DNA from: a bacterium | Lineage (GTDB): Archaea > Thermoplasmatota > Thermoplasmata > Lutacidiplasmatales > UBA184 | DNA length: 46,052 nt | Reading direction: 5' to 3' | Assembly: GCA_027309555.1 (NCBI GenBank) | Contig: DAIDCO010000011.1 | Location: 1 to 46,052 of the forward strand | Shown here: positions 25,970-33,269 of the stretch, one piece after another | How positions within the stretch are numbered: position 1 is the first letter of the stretch | How the letters are laid out: each line of letters begins with the position of its first letter | Program-made: the position numbers and the translations under genes | The notes under the pieces: model-generated | Databases searched by the model: none | Told to the model about the DNA's origin: nothing | The model's input: only the letters and a program-made list of their open reading frames with translations

Positions 25970-25979
25970 GGAGGAGGGG
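25970..25979 (+). promoter_or_regulatory. Shine-Dalgarno sequence fixing the start of the small membrane protein
   Basis: GGAGGAGGGG begins just after the dppF stop (25965-25967) and ends 7 nt before a GTG at 25987. It argues for that GTG rather than an upstream ATG inside dppF in the same frame. Confidence 0.6.
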
Positions 25980-25986
25980 ATCCCGC

Positions 25987-26469
25987 GTGGCCCCGATCCT
26001 CGGGCCGGAGCCGGCCCGCCCCGAGACGGAGCGGTCGATCGAGGAGGATGCCCTCCTCACCGATCGGCTCGACCGGGTCGAGGAGGAGAAGCGGGAGGCC
26101 CTGAAGGACCCCGGACCGACCTGGAAGGAGTGGTGGTACTATCAGGCATCAAAATGGTACGTGCTCATCGGCCTTCTCGTGGTCGACGTCTGGGCGTTCG
26201 CAGAGTGGGCGGATCTTGCGAACCAGGGTTCCACCTACCTCTGGATCCCCGGGAGCGTTTCCCTGGTCTTGCTCGCGTACGGTGAGTTCCTCCTATACTC
26301 GTACCTGTACTACCGCCCCGAGGACCGGGCGGGAGGTCGGCGACGCTCCCACCGACCCTCGTGGCTCCAACCGTTCGCGGTCGGACGCTGGACCCCCGAA
26401 GGGGCGCTGCGACGCTCGGGTGTGCCGCTCGCGGGAGACGAAGGACCGAGCCCGGACGAGTTCCTCTGA
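25987..26469 (+). CDS. Small two-helix membrane protein, last gene of the dpp operon
   Basis: I do not recognise the family. From the GTG at 25987 it has 160 residues. The acidic/charged N-terminus ('ERSIEEDALLTDRLDRVEEE') is followed by an aromatic stretch ('TWKEWWYYQASKWYVLIGLL'). Two hydrophobic segments lie at about 60-75 and 93-112. A basic loop and a short Trp-containing C-terminus follow. It lies 20 bp after dppF with a strong Shine-Dalgarno sequence, so it is probably made with the transporter and may be an accessory subunit. The frame is open back to an ATG at 25888 inside dppF, but that region reads as a shadow of dppF. Confidence 0.7.
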   Translation: MAPILGPEPARPETERSIEEDALLTDRLDRVEEEKREALKDPGPTWKEWWYYQASKWYVLIGLLVVDVWAFAEWADLANQGSTYLWIPGSVSLVLLAYGEFLLYSYLYYRPEDRAGGRRRSHRPSWLQPFAVGRWTPEGALRRSGVPLAGDEGPSPDEFL

Positions 26470-26490
26470 CCGGCCGCGCATCGCGGTGGT

Positions 26491-26500
26491 CTAAATACGG
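26491..26500 (+). promoter_or_regulatory. TATA-like box of the epimerase-ligase unit
   Basis: CTAAATACGG is centred 25 bp before a GTG at 26520 and only about 12 bp before the ATG at 26508. If this box is used, the leaderless start would be the GTG, four codons inside the annotated gene. Confidence 0.45.
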
Positions 26501-26507
26501 GACCGAC

Positions 26508-27215
26508 ATGGCTCCCGCCGTGCCCGTCCCGGCGCGCCGCCTTCGCCTCGCTCCGTCGCTCCTGAGCGCGGATTTCTCCGCCCTGGGGGACGCCGTGACG
26601 GCCGCGGAAGCCGGTGGAGCGGACGCCTTCCACCTCGACGTGATGGACGGACACTTCGTCCCCAACATCACGTTCGGCCCGGCGCTCGTCGCCGCCGTAC
26701 GCGCCCGCACGCGCCTCCCGCTCGACATCCATCTCATGATCGAGGAGCCGCTCCGCTATCTCGAGCCGTTCCATCGCGCCGGCGGCGACACGCTCGTCTT
26801 CCATCTCGAGGCGAGGTCCGACCCCGAGGAGGTCGTGCGCGCCGCGCGGCGCCTCGGAGCCGGCGTCGGCGCGGCGATCCGACCGGACACGCCGTTCGAG
26901 CGGCTCGCCCCCCTCGCCGACCGGGTCGACCAGCTCCTGGTGATGAGCGTGCAACCGGGGTTCTCGGGCCAGCCGTTCCGGGCCGAGGTGCTTCCGAAGA
27001 TCCGGGCGGCGCGCGCGCGCCTCGATGCGCTCGGGTCCACGGCCGACGTGTCGGTCGACGGGGGGATTGGCCCGAAGACCGCGGTCGAAGCGGCGGCGGC
27101 CGGGGCGACGTTCTTCGTCTGTGGCAACTCGGTCTTCCAGGGCGGGGGGGTCGCGGAGAACCTGGCGCGGCTCCGGGCATCGGTGACGGAGGGCGCGCGA
27201 CGTGCGGTTCACTGA
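26508..27215 (+). CDS. rpe: Ribulose-phosphate 3-epimerase
   Basis: It interconverts ribulose 5-phosphate and xylulose 5-phosphate. The (beta/alpha)8 barrel has all expected segments: 'LAPSLLSADFSALGDAV', 'GADAFHLDVMDGHFVPNITFGP', 'LPLDIHLMIEEPLRYL', 'QLLVMSVQPGFSGQPF', 'VSVDGGIGPKTAVEA' and 'AGATFFVCGNSVF'. From the ATG it has 235 residues, normal length. The GTG at 26520 (MPVPARRLRLAPS) is an alternative start favoured by TATA spacing. The long in-frame extension upstream to 26361 lies inside the membrane-protein gene and is a shadow. It overlaps the DNA ligase start by 14 bp. Confidence 0.94.
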   Translation: MAPAVPVPARRLRLAPSLLSADFSALGDAVTAAEAGGADAFHLDVMDGHFVPNITFGPALVAAVRARTRLPLDIHLMIEEPLRYLEPFHRAGGDTLVFHLEARSDPEEVVRAARRLGAGVGAAIRPDTPFERLAPLADRVDQLLVMSVQPGFSGQPFRAEVLPKIRAARARLDALGSTADVSVDGGIGPKTAVEAAAAGATFFVCGNSVFQGGGVAENLARLRASVTEGARRAVH

Positions 27216-28998
27216 GCTCGCCGAGGCCTACGAGCGCCTCGAGGCGACCTCGAAGCGCCTCGAGATGCGCGCGATCCTGGTCGAGCTCATCCGTCCGCTC
27301 CGGCCCCCGGACCTCGCCCACGCGCTCTTTCTGTCTCAGGGAATGCTTCGGCCCGAGTACGAAGGGGTCGAGCTCGGGGTCGCCGATTCGCTCGCCCGAC
27401 GAGCGGTAGCGGCCGCCGCGGGGGTCGACGAGTCGACGGTCGGGAAGCGGACGAAGGCGTCGGGCGACCTCGGCACCACCGCCTCCGAGCTGCTCGTCGC
27501 GGTCCACCGGCTCGGACCCGAGGAGCCGCTTACCGTCGCCGACGCGACCCGCGAGCTGACCCGGATCGCGGAAGCGAAGGGCCCCGGCTCGCAAGAGGCG
27601 AAGGTCCAGATACTGGTCGACCTCCTGGTGCGCGCGACCCCGCTCGAGGCGAAGTTCCTGGTCCGGTTCGTCCTCGGGACGCTCCGGGTCGGCGTTCGGG
27701 AGATGACGATCCTCGACGCTCTCGCGGAGGCGTTCGCGGATGGGTCGAAGGACGCGCGCGCCAAGGTCGAGGCGGCGTTCAACCTCTCGAGCGACCTCGG
27801 TCTGGTCGCCGGAGTGCTGGTCGAACGGGGCGTCGAGGGACTCGCCTCCATCGAACTCGAGATCGGCCGGCCGATCCGTCCGATGCTCGCCGAACGCGAG
27901 CCCGACCTATCGTCGGTGCTCGCGCGCATGGACGGGCGCGCGGCGCTCGAGGTCAAGTACGACGGTCTCCGGGTCCAGGCCCACGTCCCCCGGCGGGGGC
28001 CGGTGCGCCTGTTCTCGCGCCGCCTCGAGGAGATCAGCGCCCAGTTCCCCGAGCTCACGGCCGAACTTCCTCTCGCGATCCGCGACACGCCCGCCATCAT
28101 CGAGGGCGAATGCGTACCGGTCGACCTCGACACGGGGGAGATTCTCCCGTTCCAGGAGGTCTCGCGGCGCCGGGGCCGCAAGCACGACCTCGCGCGGGTC
28201 CAGGAGGAGGTTCCCGTCTGCCTCTTCGCGTTCGAAGTGCTCCTCGCCGGCGGGACACCGGTCTACGGACGCTCCTTCCCCGAACGTCGGGCGCTCCTCG
28301 AGGGGCTCCTGAAGCCCACCGAGCGGGTCCGGCTCGCGGTCCAGGAGGTCGTCCACGACGTCCCGGCCGCGACCCGGTTCTTCGAGGAGGCGGTCGCCGC
28401 GGGCGGGGAGGGGGTGATGGCGAAGTCGCTCAAAGAGGGGAGCGCCTACCGCGCCGGTGCCCGGGGGTACTGGTGGATCAAGTACAAGCGAGAGTACACG
28501 GTCGGTCTCTCCGACTCGATCGACGGGGTCGTCGTCGGTGGCTTCCACGGACGCGGACGGCGCGCGGGGCGCTTCGGGGCGTACCTGCTGGCGGTCTACG
28601 ATCCCGCCCGGGACCGGTTCGAGACGTTCTGCAAGGTCGGGACCGGCTTCGACGACGCCGCGCTCGCCGAGATGCCCCAACGCCTCGCGCCGTTCGAGAC
28701 CCCCGCTCGTCCCCCGTCGGTGGAGTCCGGTCTCACCCCCGACCAGTGGATGCGACCGGGCCTCGTACTCGAGGTCCGCGGTGCCGAGCTGACGGTGAGT
28801 CCGATCCACCGGGCCGCGATCGGCGCGGTGCGGGCCGAGGCCGGTCTCGCCCTGAGGTTCCCTCGGTTCACCGGCCGCATCCGGGACGACAAGGGTCCCA
28901 CCGAGGCGACGACGTCGGCGGAGCTGCTGCGGATGTACCGCTCCCAGGTGCGCCAGGCAAGTCCGAAAGACCCCCCGACCGGGCCCGCCTCTCCCTAA
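27202..28998 (+). CDS. lig: ATP-dependent DNA ligase, archaeal replicative type
   Basis: It seals nicks in DNA during replication and repair. Residues 1-215 form the helical DNA-binding domain ('RFTELAEAYERLEATSKRLEM', 'FVLGTLRVGVREMTILDALA'). The nucleotidyltransferase domain starts with motif I 'EVKYDGLRVQAH' (catalytic K252), motif III 'RLFSRRLEEIS', motif IV 'AIIEGECVP', motif V 'EGVMAKSL' and 'WWIKYKREY'. The OB domain follows to the end. The 598 residues match archaeal Lig. The start is a GTG inside the last codons of rpe (14-bp overlap), so the two genes are translationally coupled. Confidence 0.97.
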   Translation: MRFTELAEAYERLEATSKRLEMRAILVELIRPLRPPDLAHALFLSQGMLRPEYEGVELGVADSLARRAVAAAAGVDESTVGKRTKASGDLGTTASELLVAVHRLGPEEPLTVADATRELTRIAEAKGPGSQEAKVQILVDLLVRATPLEAKFLVRFVLGTLRVGVREMTILDALAEAFADGSKDARAKVEAAFNLSSDLGLVAGVLVERGVEGLASIELEIGRPIRPMLAEREPDLSSVLARMDGRAALEVKYDGLRVQAHVPRRGPVRLFSRRLEEISAQFPELTAELPLAIRDTPAIIEGECVPVDLDTGEILPFQEVSRRRGRKHDLARVQEEVPVCLFAFEVLLAGGTPVYGRSFPERRALLEGLLKPTERVRLAVQEVVHDVPAATRFFEEAVAAGGEGVMAKSLKEGSAYRAGARGYWWIKYKREYTVGLSDSIDGVVVGGFHGRGRRAGRFGAYLLAVYDPARDRFETFCKVGTGFDDAALAEMPQRLAPFETPARPPSVESGLTPDQWMRPGLVLEVRGAELTVSPIHRAAIGAVRAEAGLALRFPRFTGRIRDDKGPTEATTSAELLRMYRSQVRQASPKDPPTGPASP

Positions 28999-29000
28999 CG

Positions 29001-29030
29001 GGGAGGTTCCGGGCCGCGGGCCTCCTTTCC
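29001..29030 (+). terminator. Possible terminator after the DNA ligase gene
   Basis: GGAGG (29002-29006) can pair with CCTCC (29021-29025), followed by a short T run. It sits just after the ligase stop and before the TATA box of the next gene. The evidence is weak. Confidence 0.25.
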
Positions 29031-29037
29031 GCCCAAA

Positions 29038-29047
29038 GACATAAGAA
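29038..29047 (+). promoter_or_regulatory. TATA-like box of the PRC-barrel gene
   Basis: GACATAAGAA lies about 40 bp before the ATG at 29083, predicting a start near 29068 and a leader of about 15 nt. The tRNA gene that follows may be read from the same promoter. Confidence 0.45.
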
Positions 29048-29082
29048 GGGCCGCTCCGCTCGCCGAGCCACGGGAACCGACC

Positions 29083-29379
29083 ATGCTTGTCGAGATGACC
29101 GAACTCCTGGGACGCCAGATCTACACTCCGGACGGCCGCTTGCTGGGCGAGGTCGACAACCTCGTCGTCGACGTGGAGGCCGCGAAGATCGACGGCCTCT
29201 ATGTGGACGAGACGAGCCCGATGTTAGTGGAGGATTCCCGCCCCACCAACGTTCCGTACCGCTGGGTCTCGTCGGTGAACGACGTCGTGCTCCTGAAGTA
29301 CTTCCCGAAGCGCGTCTCGGTCAAGAAGGCCGCGGCCCGTCCCGCGAAGGACGTGGAGAGTGTCGTCCCCGCGCGCTAG
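29083..29379 (+). CDS. PRC-barrel domain protein
   Basis: A 98-residue single-domain protein. 'LLGRQIYTPDGRLLGEVDNLVVDVEAAKIDGLYVD' is the PRC-barrel signature, a small beta-barrel found in photosynthetic reaction centre H subunits and in RNA-processing proteins such as RimM. The second half 'VPYRWVSSVNDVVLLKYFPKRV' completes the fold, followed by a basic tail. Short stand-alone PRC-barrel proteins are common in archaea and their role is not established. Its stop codon lies 4 bp before the tRNA-Leu gene. Confidence 0.9.
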   Translation: MLVEMTELLGRQIYTPDGRLLGEVDNLVVDVEAAKIDGLYVDETSPMLVEDSRPTNVPYRWVSSVNDVVLLKYFPKRVSVKKAAARPAKDVESVVPAR

Positions 29380-29383
29380 CGCT

Positions 29384-29492
29384 GCGGGGATAGCCAAGCC
29401 CGGTAACGGCGCAGGACTTAAACGCCGGCGGCTCCGCCGGCGAAGAGATCCTGCCGCGAAGGCGTTCGTCGGTTCAAATCCGGCTCCCCGCA
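29384..29492 (+). tRNA. tRNA-Leu(UAA) with a 25-nt intron
   Basis: The acceptor stem GCGGGGA/TCCCCGC, D stem GCC/GGC, anticodon stem CAGGA/TCCTG, a 14-nt variable arm (class II) and T arm GTCGG-TTCAAAT-CCGGC are all present. The anticodon TAA is at 29419-29421. The discriminator is A at 29492 and CCA is not encoded. No TATA box is seen just upstream, so it may be cotranscribed with the PRC-barrel gene. Confidence 0.93.
29423..29447 (+). other. tRNA-Leu intron at position 37/38
   Basis: The 25-nt intron begins directly after A37. CGCCGGCGG and CCGCCGGCG pair over 9 bp. With the flanking anticodon stem this gives a bulge-helix-bulge-like substrate for the archaeal splicing endonuclease; RtcB, encoded at 39699-41150, would join the exons. 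Confidence 0.85.
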
Positions 29493-29559
29493 TCGCCCCC
29501 CCGGCGGATGGGGGCGCCGACGCACGGCGCTTTTCCCTACGCGCGACCTCCCCGGTGAC

Positions 29560-30171
29560 GTGCGCCGTTCGGAGCTCGTGCGGGCGCTGGCCCGCGTACC
29601 ACCGCCCCCATCGCCCCGGGCCGAGCTCGAACAGGTGGTCTCTCCTCCCGAGGCGGCCGCCGACCTCCTGATGGCGGCGGTGCAATGGGACGGGCTCGCC
29701 GGGCGCTCCGTCCTCGACCTCGGAAGCGGAACGGGACGGCTGGCCATCGGTGCCGCACTCCTCGGGGCGCAGCCCGTCGTCGGCGTCGAGGTCGACCCGA
29801 CGCTCCGAGAGCTCGCCTGCCGCGCGGCCGAGGCCGCGGACGTCCGCGTAGAGTTCGTCGTCGCCGACGTACGCTCCTACGATGCACCGGCGGAGGTCGT
29901 CGTCATGAATCCGCCGTTCGGCGCGCAGCGGCAGCACGCCGACCGGCCGTTCTGGGACCGGGCGCTCACGCTCGGGCACCGGTCCGTGCACGCGTTCGCC
30001 TTGGCCGATTCCCGAAGCTTTATAGCGCACCGCGCGGTCGAGCGGCACGCCCAAGTCCTCGAGATGCACCCGGTCGCCTGGGAGTTGCCGCGGACCTTTC
30101 CGCACCACACCCGGCGGCGCGTGACGATCGCGGTCGACCGCTGGGCGATCCGAACGGAACCCCCATCATGA
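29560..30171 (+). CDS. METTL5-like RNA N6-adenine methyltransferase
   Basis: A Rossmann-fold SAM-dependent methylase of 203 residues. The N-terminal 'LEQVVSPPEAAADLLMAA' matches the LEQY-type motif of METTL5 proteins. Motif I is 'VLDLGSGTGRLAIGAALLGA', the acidic motif II 'VVGVEVDPTL', and the catalytic motif 'VVMNPPFGAQRQHADRPFW' is the NPPF of N6-adenine methylases. 'VHAFALADSRSFIAHRA' is also shared with that group. The human homologue modifies 18S rRNA; a similar rRNA role here is inference. The start is a GTG at 29560. Its stop overlaps the Csl4 ATG as ATGA. Confidence 0.85.
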   Translation: MRRSELVRALARVPPPPSPRAELEQVVSPPEAAADLLMAAVQWDGLAGRSVLDLGSGTGRLAIGAALLGAQPVVGVEVDPTLRELACRAAEAADVRVEFVVADVRSYDAPAEVVVMNPPFGAQRQHADRPFWDRALTLGHRSVHAFALADSRSFIAHRAVERHAQVLEMHPVAWELPRTFPHHTRRRVTIAVDRWAIRTEPPS

Positions 30172-30761
30172 GCGCTCCCGAACTGCCCCAATTGGTCCTT
30201 CCCGGCGATTACCTCGGCGCGGCGGAAGAGTTCCTTCCGGGTCGGGGGACCTACGAGAACCGCGGCCGCATCTACGCCTCGGTCCTCGGGACTCCGGTCG
30301 TCGATCCTCGCGATCGTACCGTTCGGGTCGAGGCGCGCAACGCGGTCCCCGAGCTCCAGGACGGGGACATCGTCTACGCACGGATCGACGAGCTCAAGAG
30401 CGCGATGGCGGTCTGCACGATCCTCTCCACCTCGACCAGCCGGCGGGGGGTCCCCGGGGCCCCGGAAGGCACGGTGCACATCTCGAAGGCCCGCGAGGGA
30501 TACACCGAGTCGTTCGCGGGGGAGTTCGCCGTGGGCGACGTGCTCGTGGCCCGCGTCCTCCAATCCCATCCCTCCGTCAAGCTCTCGACCGCGAGCGCCA
30601 CGCTCGGGGTCATCGCCGCACGTTGCCAGGTCTGCCACGCGCTCCTCACGCTCGGACCGAAGGAGCTCGTCTGCCCACGCTGCGGCAGCCACGAGCGACG
30701 CAAACTCGCGACCGGCCCTCGACCGGGGGGTCCCGAGACGCATGAGCCCGGCGCCCACTAA
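30168..30761 (+). CDS. csl4: Exosome complex RNA-binding protein Csl4
   Basis: A cap subunit of the archaeal RNA exosome. The N-terminal domain begins 'VLPGDYLGAAEEFLPGRGTYE'. The S1 RNA-binding domain covers about residues 60-145 ('ELQDGDIVYARIDELKSAMA', 'GTVHISKAREGYTESFAGEF', 'VGDVLVARVLQ'). The C-terminal zinc ribbon has C153, C156, C169 and C172. From the ATG at 30168 it has 197 residues, normal length. The frame is open further upstream, but that part lies inside the methylase gene. It overlaps the methylase by 4 bp and the SHMT gene by 20 bp. Confidence 0.94.
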   Translation: MSAPELPQLVLPGDYLGAAEEFLPGRGTYENRGRIYASVLGTPVVDPRDRTVRVEARNAVPELQDGDIVYARIDELKSAMAVCTILSTSTSRRGVPGAPEGTVHISKAREGYTESFAGEFAVGDVLVARVLQSHPSVKLSTASATLGVIAARCQVCHALLTLGPKELVCPRCGSHERRKLATGPRPGGPETHEPGAH

Positions 30762-31974
30762 CGAGGAGCGGCAGCTCGCCGCCCTCGTCCGTGCGCACGA
30801 TCGCTGGCGCGGCCGAGAGGTCTTCAACCTCCTTCCGAGCGAGAACGCCGTCTCCCCGACGGCCCGACGCTACCTCGCGAGCGACCTTGCCGGCCGCTAC
30901 ACGCTCCCGATCTCGCTCGAGAGCGACGGCGAGACGCTCGACAATAGCTACACCGGCACCCGCTACACGGACCGGATCGAATCGCTCGCGAACGCGGCCG
31001 CGGCGCGGCTCTTCCGCGCCCGGTTCGCGACGACCCGGCCGCTCTCGGGCCACATCGCGGCGCTGTCCGCGATCGTTCCCCTCCTCCCCCGGGGCGCCCG
31101 ACTCTTGGCGATCGCGCCGGAGGAAGGGGGCTACGACGGCTACGCCCCCGGCTTCGTGCCGGCCCTGTTCGGCTACACCGTCCGGCCGCTTCCGGCCGGA
31201 GGTCCCGGCCACCGGGTCGAGGCCGGGGCCGCCGTCGAGGCGATCCGCCGAGAGCGGCCGAGCGCGGTCGTCCTCGGCCAGAGCTTCTTCCTGTTCCCGT
31301 ACCCCCTGCGCGAGATCGCGGAAGCGGCCCACGCGGTCGACGCGCTCGTCCTCTACGACGCGTCGCACGTCCTCGGGCTCATTGCCGGCGGGGAGTTCCA
31401 AGACCCGTTGCGCGAAGGGGCGGACGTTCTCTTCGGCAGCACGCACAAGTCGTTCCCCGGCCCGCAAGGCGGTCTCCTGGTCACCGACCGCGAGGACCTC
31501 TTCCGCCAGATCGACCCGGCCCTCGTATGGCGGATCTTCGACAACGCGCACTGGAACCGGATCGCCGGCCTGGCCCAGACGTTGCTCGAGCTCGAGCGCG
31601 ACGGGCGCGAGTACGCCTCGACGATCGTGGCGAACTCCCGGGCGCTCGGCCGCGCTCTCGCGGACGCCGGAGTGCCGCTCGTGGCGGAGGCCGAGGGGTT
31701 CACCCGTTCGCACCAGCTCCACCTCGACCGGCCGCGGCTTCGCGCCGCGACCGGGGTCGGGGCCGCGGCCCTCGCGCGCCGTCTCGAACGGCAACGGCTC
31801 CTCATCGACCTGGTCGGTCGCGTCGGAACGGCGGAAGCGACCCGGCTCGGGCTCGTGCCGGGCGACATGCCGCGGCTGGCCGACCTTCTGGTTCGCGGGG
31901 GACTGCGCGGCGAGCGCGTCGGCGCCGAGGTCCTGGCCTGGCGGCGGACGTTCCGTTCCCTCCGGTTCGCCTAG
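30742..31974 (+). CDS. glyA: Serine hydroxymethyltransferase family PLP enzyme
   Basis: It is expected to convert serine and a tetrahydropterin to glycine and the methylene-pterin. Family motifs include 'FNLLPSENAVSP' (S33-E34), 'NSYTGTRYTDRIE', 'YDASHVLGLIAGGEF' (D206, H209) and the PLP lysine K236 in 'GSTHKSFPGPQGG'. At 410 residues the length is normal. Some positions are divergent (for example 'PLSGHIAALSA' where bacterial enzymes have SGSQAN), as in several archaeal SHMTs using folate or methanopterin derivatives. A related but distinct PLP transferase cannot be excluded. It starts 20 bp inside csl4. Confidence 0.78.
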   Translation: MSPAPTNEERQLAALVRAHDRWRGREVFNLLPSENAVSPTARRYLASDLAGRYTLPISLESDGETLDNSYTGTRYTDRIESLANAAAARLFRARFATTRPLSGHIAALSAIVPLLPRGARLLAIAPEEGGYDGYAPGFVPALFGYTVRPLPAGGPGHRVEAGAAVEAIRRERPSAVVLGQSFFLFPYPLREIAEAAHAVDALVLYDASHVLGLIAGGEFQDPLREGADVLFGSTHKSFPGPQGGLLVTDREDLFRQIDPALVWRIFDNAHWNRIAGLAQTLLELERDGREYASTIVANSRALGRALADAGVPLVAEAEGFTRSHQLHLDRPRLRAATGVGAAALARRLERQRLLIDLVGRVGTAEATRLGLVPGDMPRLADLLVRGGLRGERVGAEVLAWRRTFRSLRFA

Positions 31975-32051
31975 AGCGCGCGCAACGGCGTCGCATCGCT
32001 GCGCTCGGGCGATGCGCTCAAGCCCCCCCGAGGCTCGGGCGGGACCGTACC

Positions 32052-32597
32052 GTGCCCGCCCCCGTCGCGTTGACCGGCACTCCCGGCACCGGCAAGAGCG
32101 CGGTCGCGCGTCAGCTCGCGCCCGCTCTGCGAGCGATCGAGGTCGGAGATCTCGCACTTCACCTGGGAGCAGGCCGCCGCCGACCGAAGGGCGTCGAGGT
32201 CGATCTGCGCCGCCTCGGCCGGCGCCTTCACCGTCGCGGGGCGCTTTCGGGGATCGACCTCGTCGTGGGTCACCTCGCGCATCTCCTTCCCTTGCGCCAC
32301 GTCGTGGTCCTGCGCTGCGACCCGCGCGAGCTCGCCCGGCGGCTCGGCCGCGCCCGCCGCGGTACCGCGCGGGAACGGCGAGCGAACGCGGAGGCGGAGG
32401 CCCTCGACGTCGTCCTGGTCGAGGCGGTCCGCGCCGGCCGTCGGGTCTGGGAGGTCGACACGAGCGGCCGGTCGGTCGCCGCGGTCGCGCGCGAGGTCGC
32501 GCGCCACGTCCGCGCGCGGGGTCCGTCCCGGTACGGCCGGATCGACTGGCTCGCCGACGCCCGGGTGACCGAGGGGCTTTTGGACCGGGGGCGGTAA
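32052..32597 (+). CDS. AK6/Fap7-type adenylate kinase family NTPase
   Basis: A small P-loop kinase of 181 residues. The Walker A motif is 'GTPGTGKS' (9-16), followed by 'IEVGDLALHLG' and 'GIDLVVGHLAHLLPLRHVVVLRCDP'. The LID-like region is 'RLGRARRGTARERRANAEAEAL' and 'EVDTSGRS' is near the end. This layout matches AK6/Fap7, which in yeast and archaea acts on Rps14 in the last step of small-subunit assembly. The GTG at 32052 is chosen because the glycine-rich loop then starts at residue 9, as in relatives. It fits a cluster with METTL5-like and Csl4 RNA-processing genes. Confidence 0.85.
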   Translation: MPAPVALTGTPGTGKSAVARQLAPALRAIEVGDLALHLGAGRRRPKGVEVDLRRLGRRLHRRGALSGIDLVVGHLAHLLPLRHVVVLRCDPRELARRLGRARRGTARERRANAEAEALDVVLVEAVRAGRRVWEVDTSGRSVAAVAREVARHVRARGPSRYGRIDWLADARVTEGLLDRGR

Positions 32598-32606
32598 CGC
32601 CCTCCG

Positions 32607-33269
32607 ATGGTGCTCGAGGGCTACCGCGCCCGGTTCGAGCCGTACCTCGAGCGGATCGCACGGCCCTGGCAGGACTGGTCGCCGAACCGCCTGAGCGCGC
32701 TCGCGTTCGGCCTCACGGTCGCGGCCGCGGGACTCTCGGCGCTCGTTCGGTGGACGAGCCCGTACCTCTTCCTCCCGGTCTCGGCGCTCATCCTGCTCGG
32801 TGGGGCGTTCGACGTGATCGACGGCGAGGTGGCTCGGCGGACGGCGCGCGCCTCTGTCCGGGGCGACTTCCTCGACCACGTCCTCGACCGCTATGGGGAC
32901 CTGATCCTGGTCGTCGGAATCGCCGTCTCGGGGTACGCCGACCCGACGCTCGCCTTCCTCGCGCTCGCGAGCCTATTGCTGACGAGCTACATGGGCACGC
33001 AAGCCCAAGCGGTCGGCCAGGGCCGGCTCTACTCGGGTCTCCTCTCGCGAGCGGACCGACTCGTGGTCCTCGCCTTCGTGACGTTCCTCGAGTTCGACTG
33101 GTCGCTCCCCTGGCCCTGGGCCCCAACGGCGCCGTGGGCCCGGTTCCACGTGGGGCCGCTCGCGTTCACCGTCCTCGACGTCGCGTTCGTGTACTTTGTC
33201 ATCGCGGGCCAGTGGACCGCGTTCGCCCGCGCGCGCCGGATCTATCGTGCGATCCCCCCCGGGACGTGA
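32607..33269 (+). CDS. CDP-alcohol phosphatidyltransferase (archaeal phospholipid head-group transferase)
   Basis: An integral membrane enzyme that moves a polar alcohol onto CDP-archaeol or a related lipid. The family signature is complete: 'FDVIDGEVARRTARASVRG' followed by 'DFLDHVLDRYGD', giving D-x2-DG-x2-AR-x8-G-x3-D-x3-D. Several hydrophobic segments surround it ('SALAFGLTVAAAGLSALV', 'LFLPVSALILLGGAF', 'LILVVGIAVSGYA', 'FVYFVIAGQWTAFA'). The sequence alone does not say whether the alcohol is inositol phosphate, glycerol phosphate or serine; the size (220 residues) fits the archaetidylinositol-phosphate group. Its last 71 bp overlap the end of priL on the other strand. Confidence 0.88.
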   Translation: MVLEGYRARFEPYLERIARPWQDWSPNRLSALAFGLTVAAAGLSALVRWTSPYLFLPVSALILLGGAFDVIDGEVARRTARASVRGDFLDHVLDRYGDLILVVGIAVSGYADPTLAFLALASLLLTSYMGTQAQAVGQGRLYSGLLSRADRLVVLAFVTFLEFDWSLPWPWAPTAPWARFHVGPLAFTVLDVAFVYFVIAGQWTAFARARRIYRAIPPGT

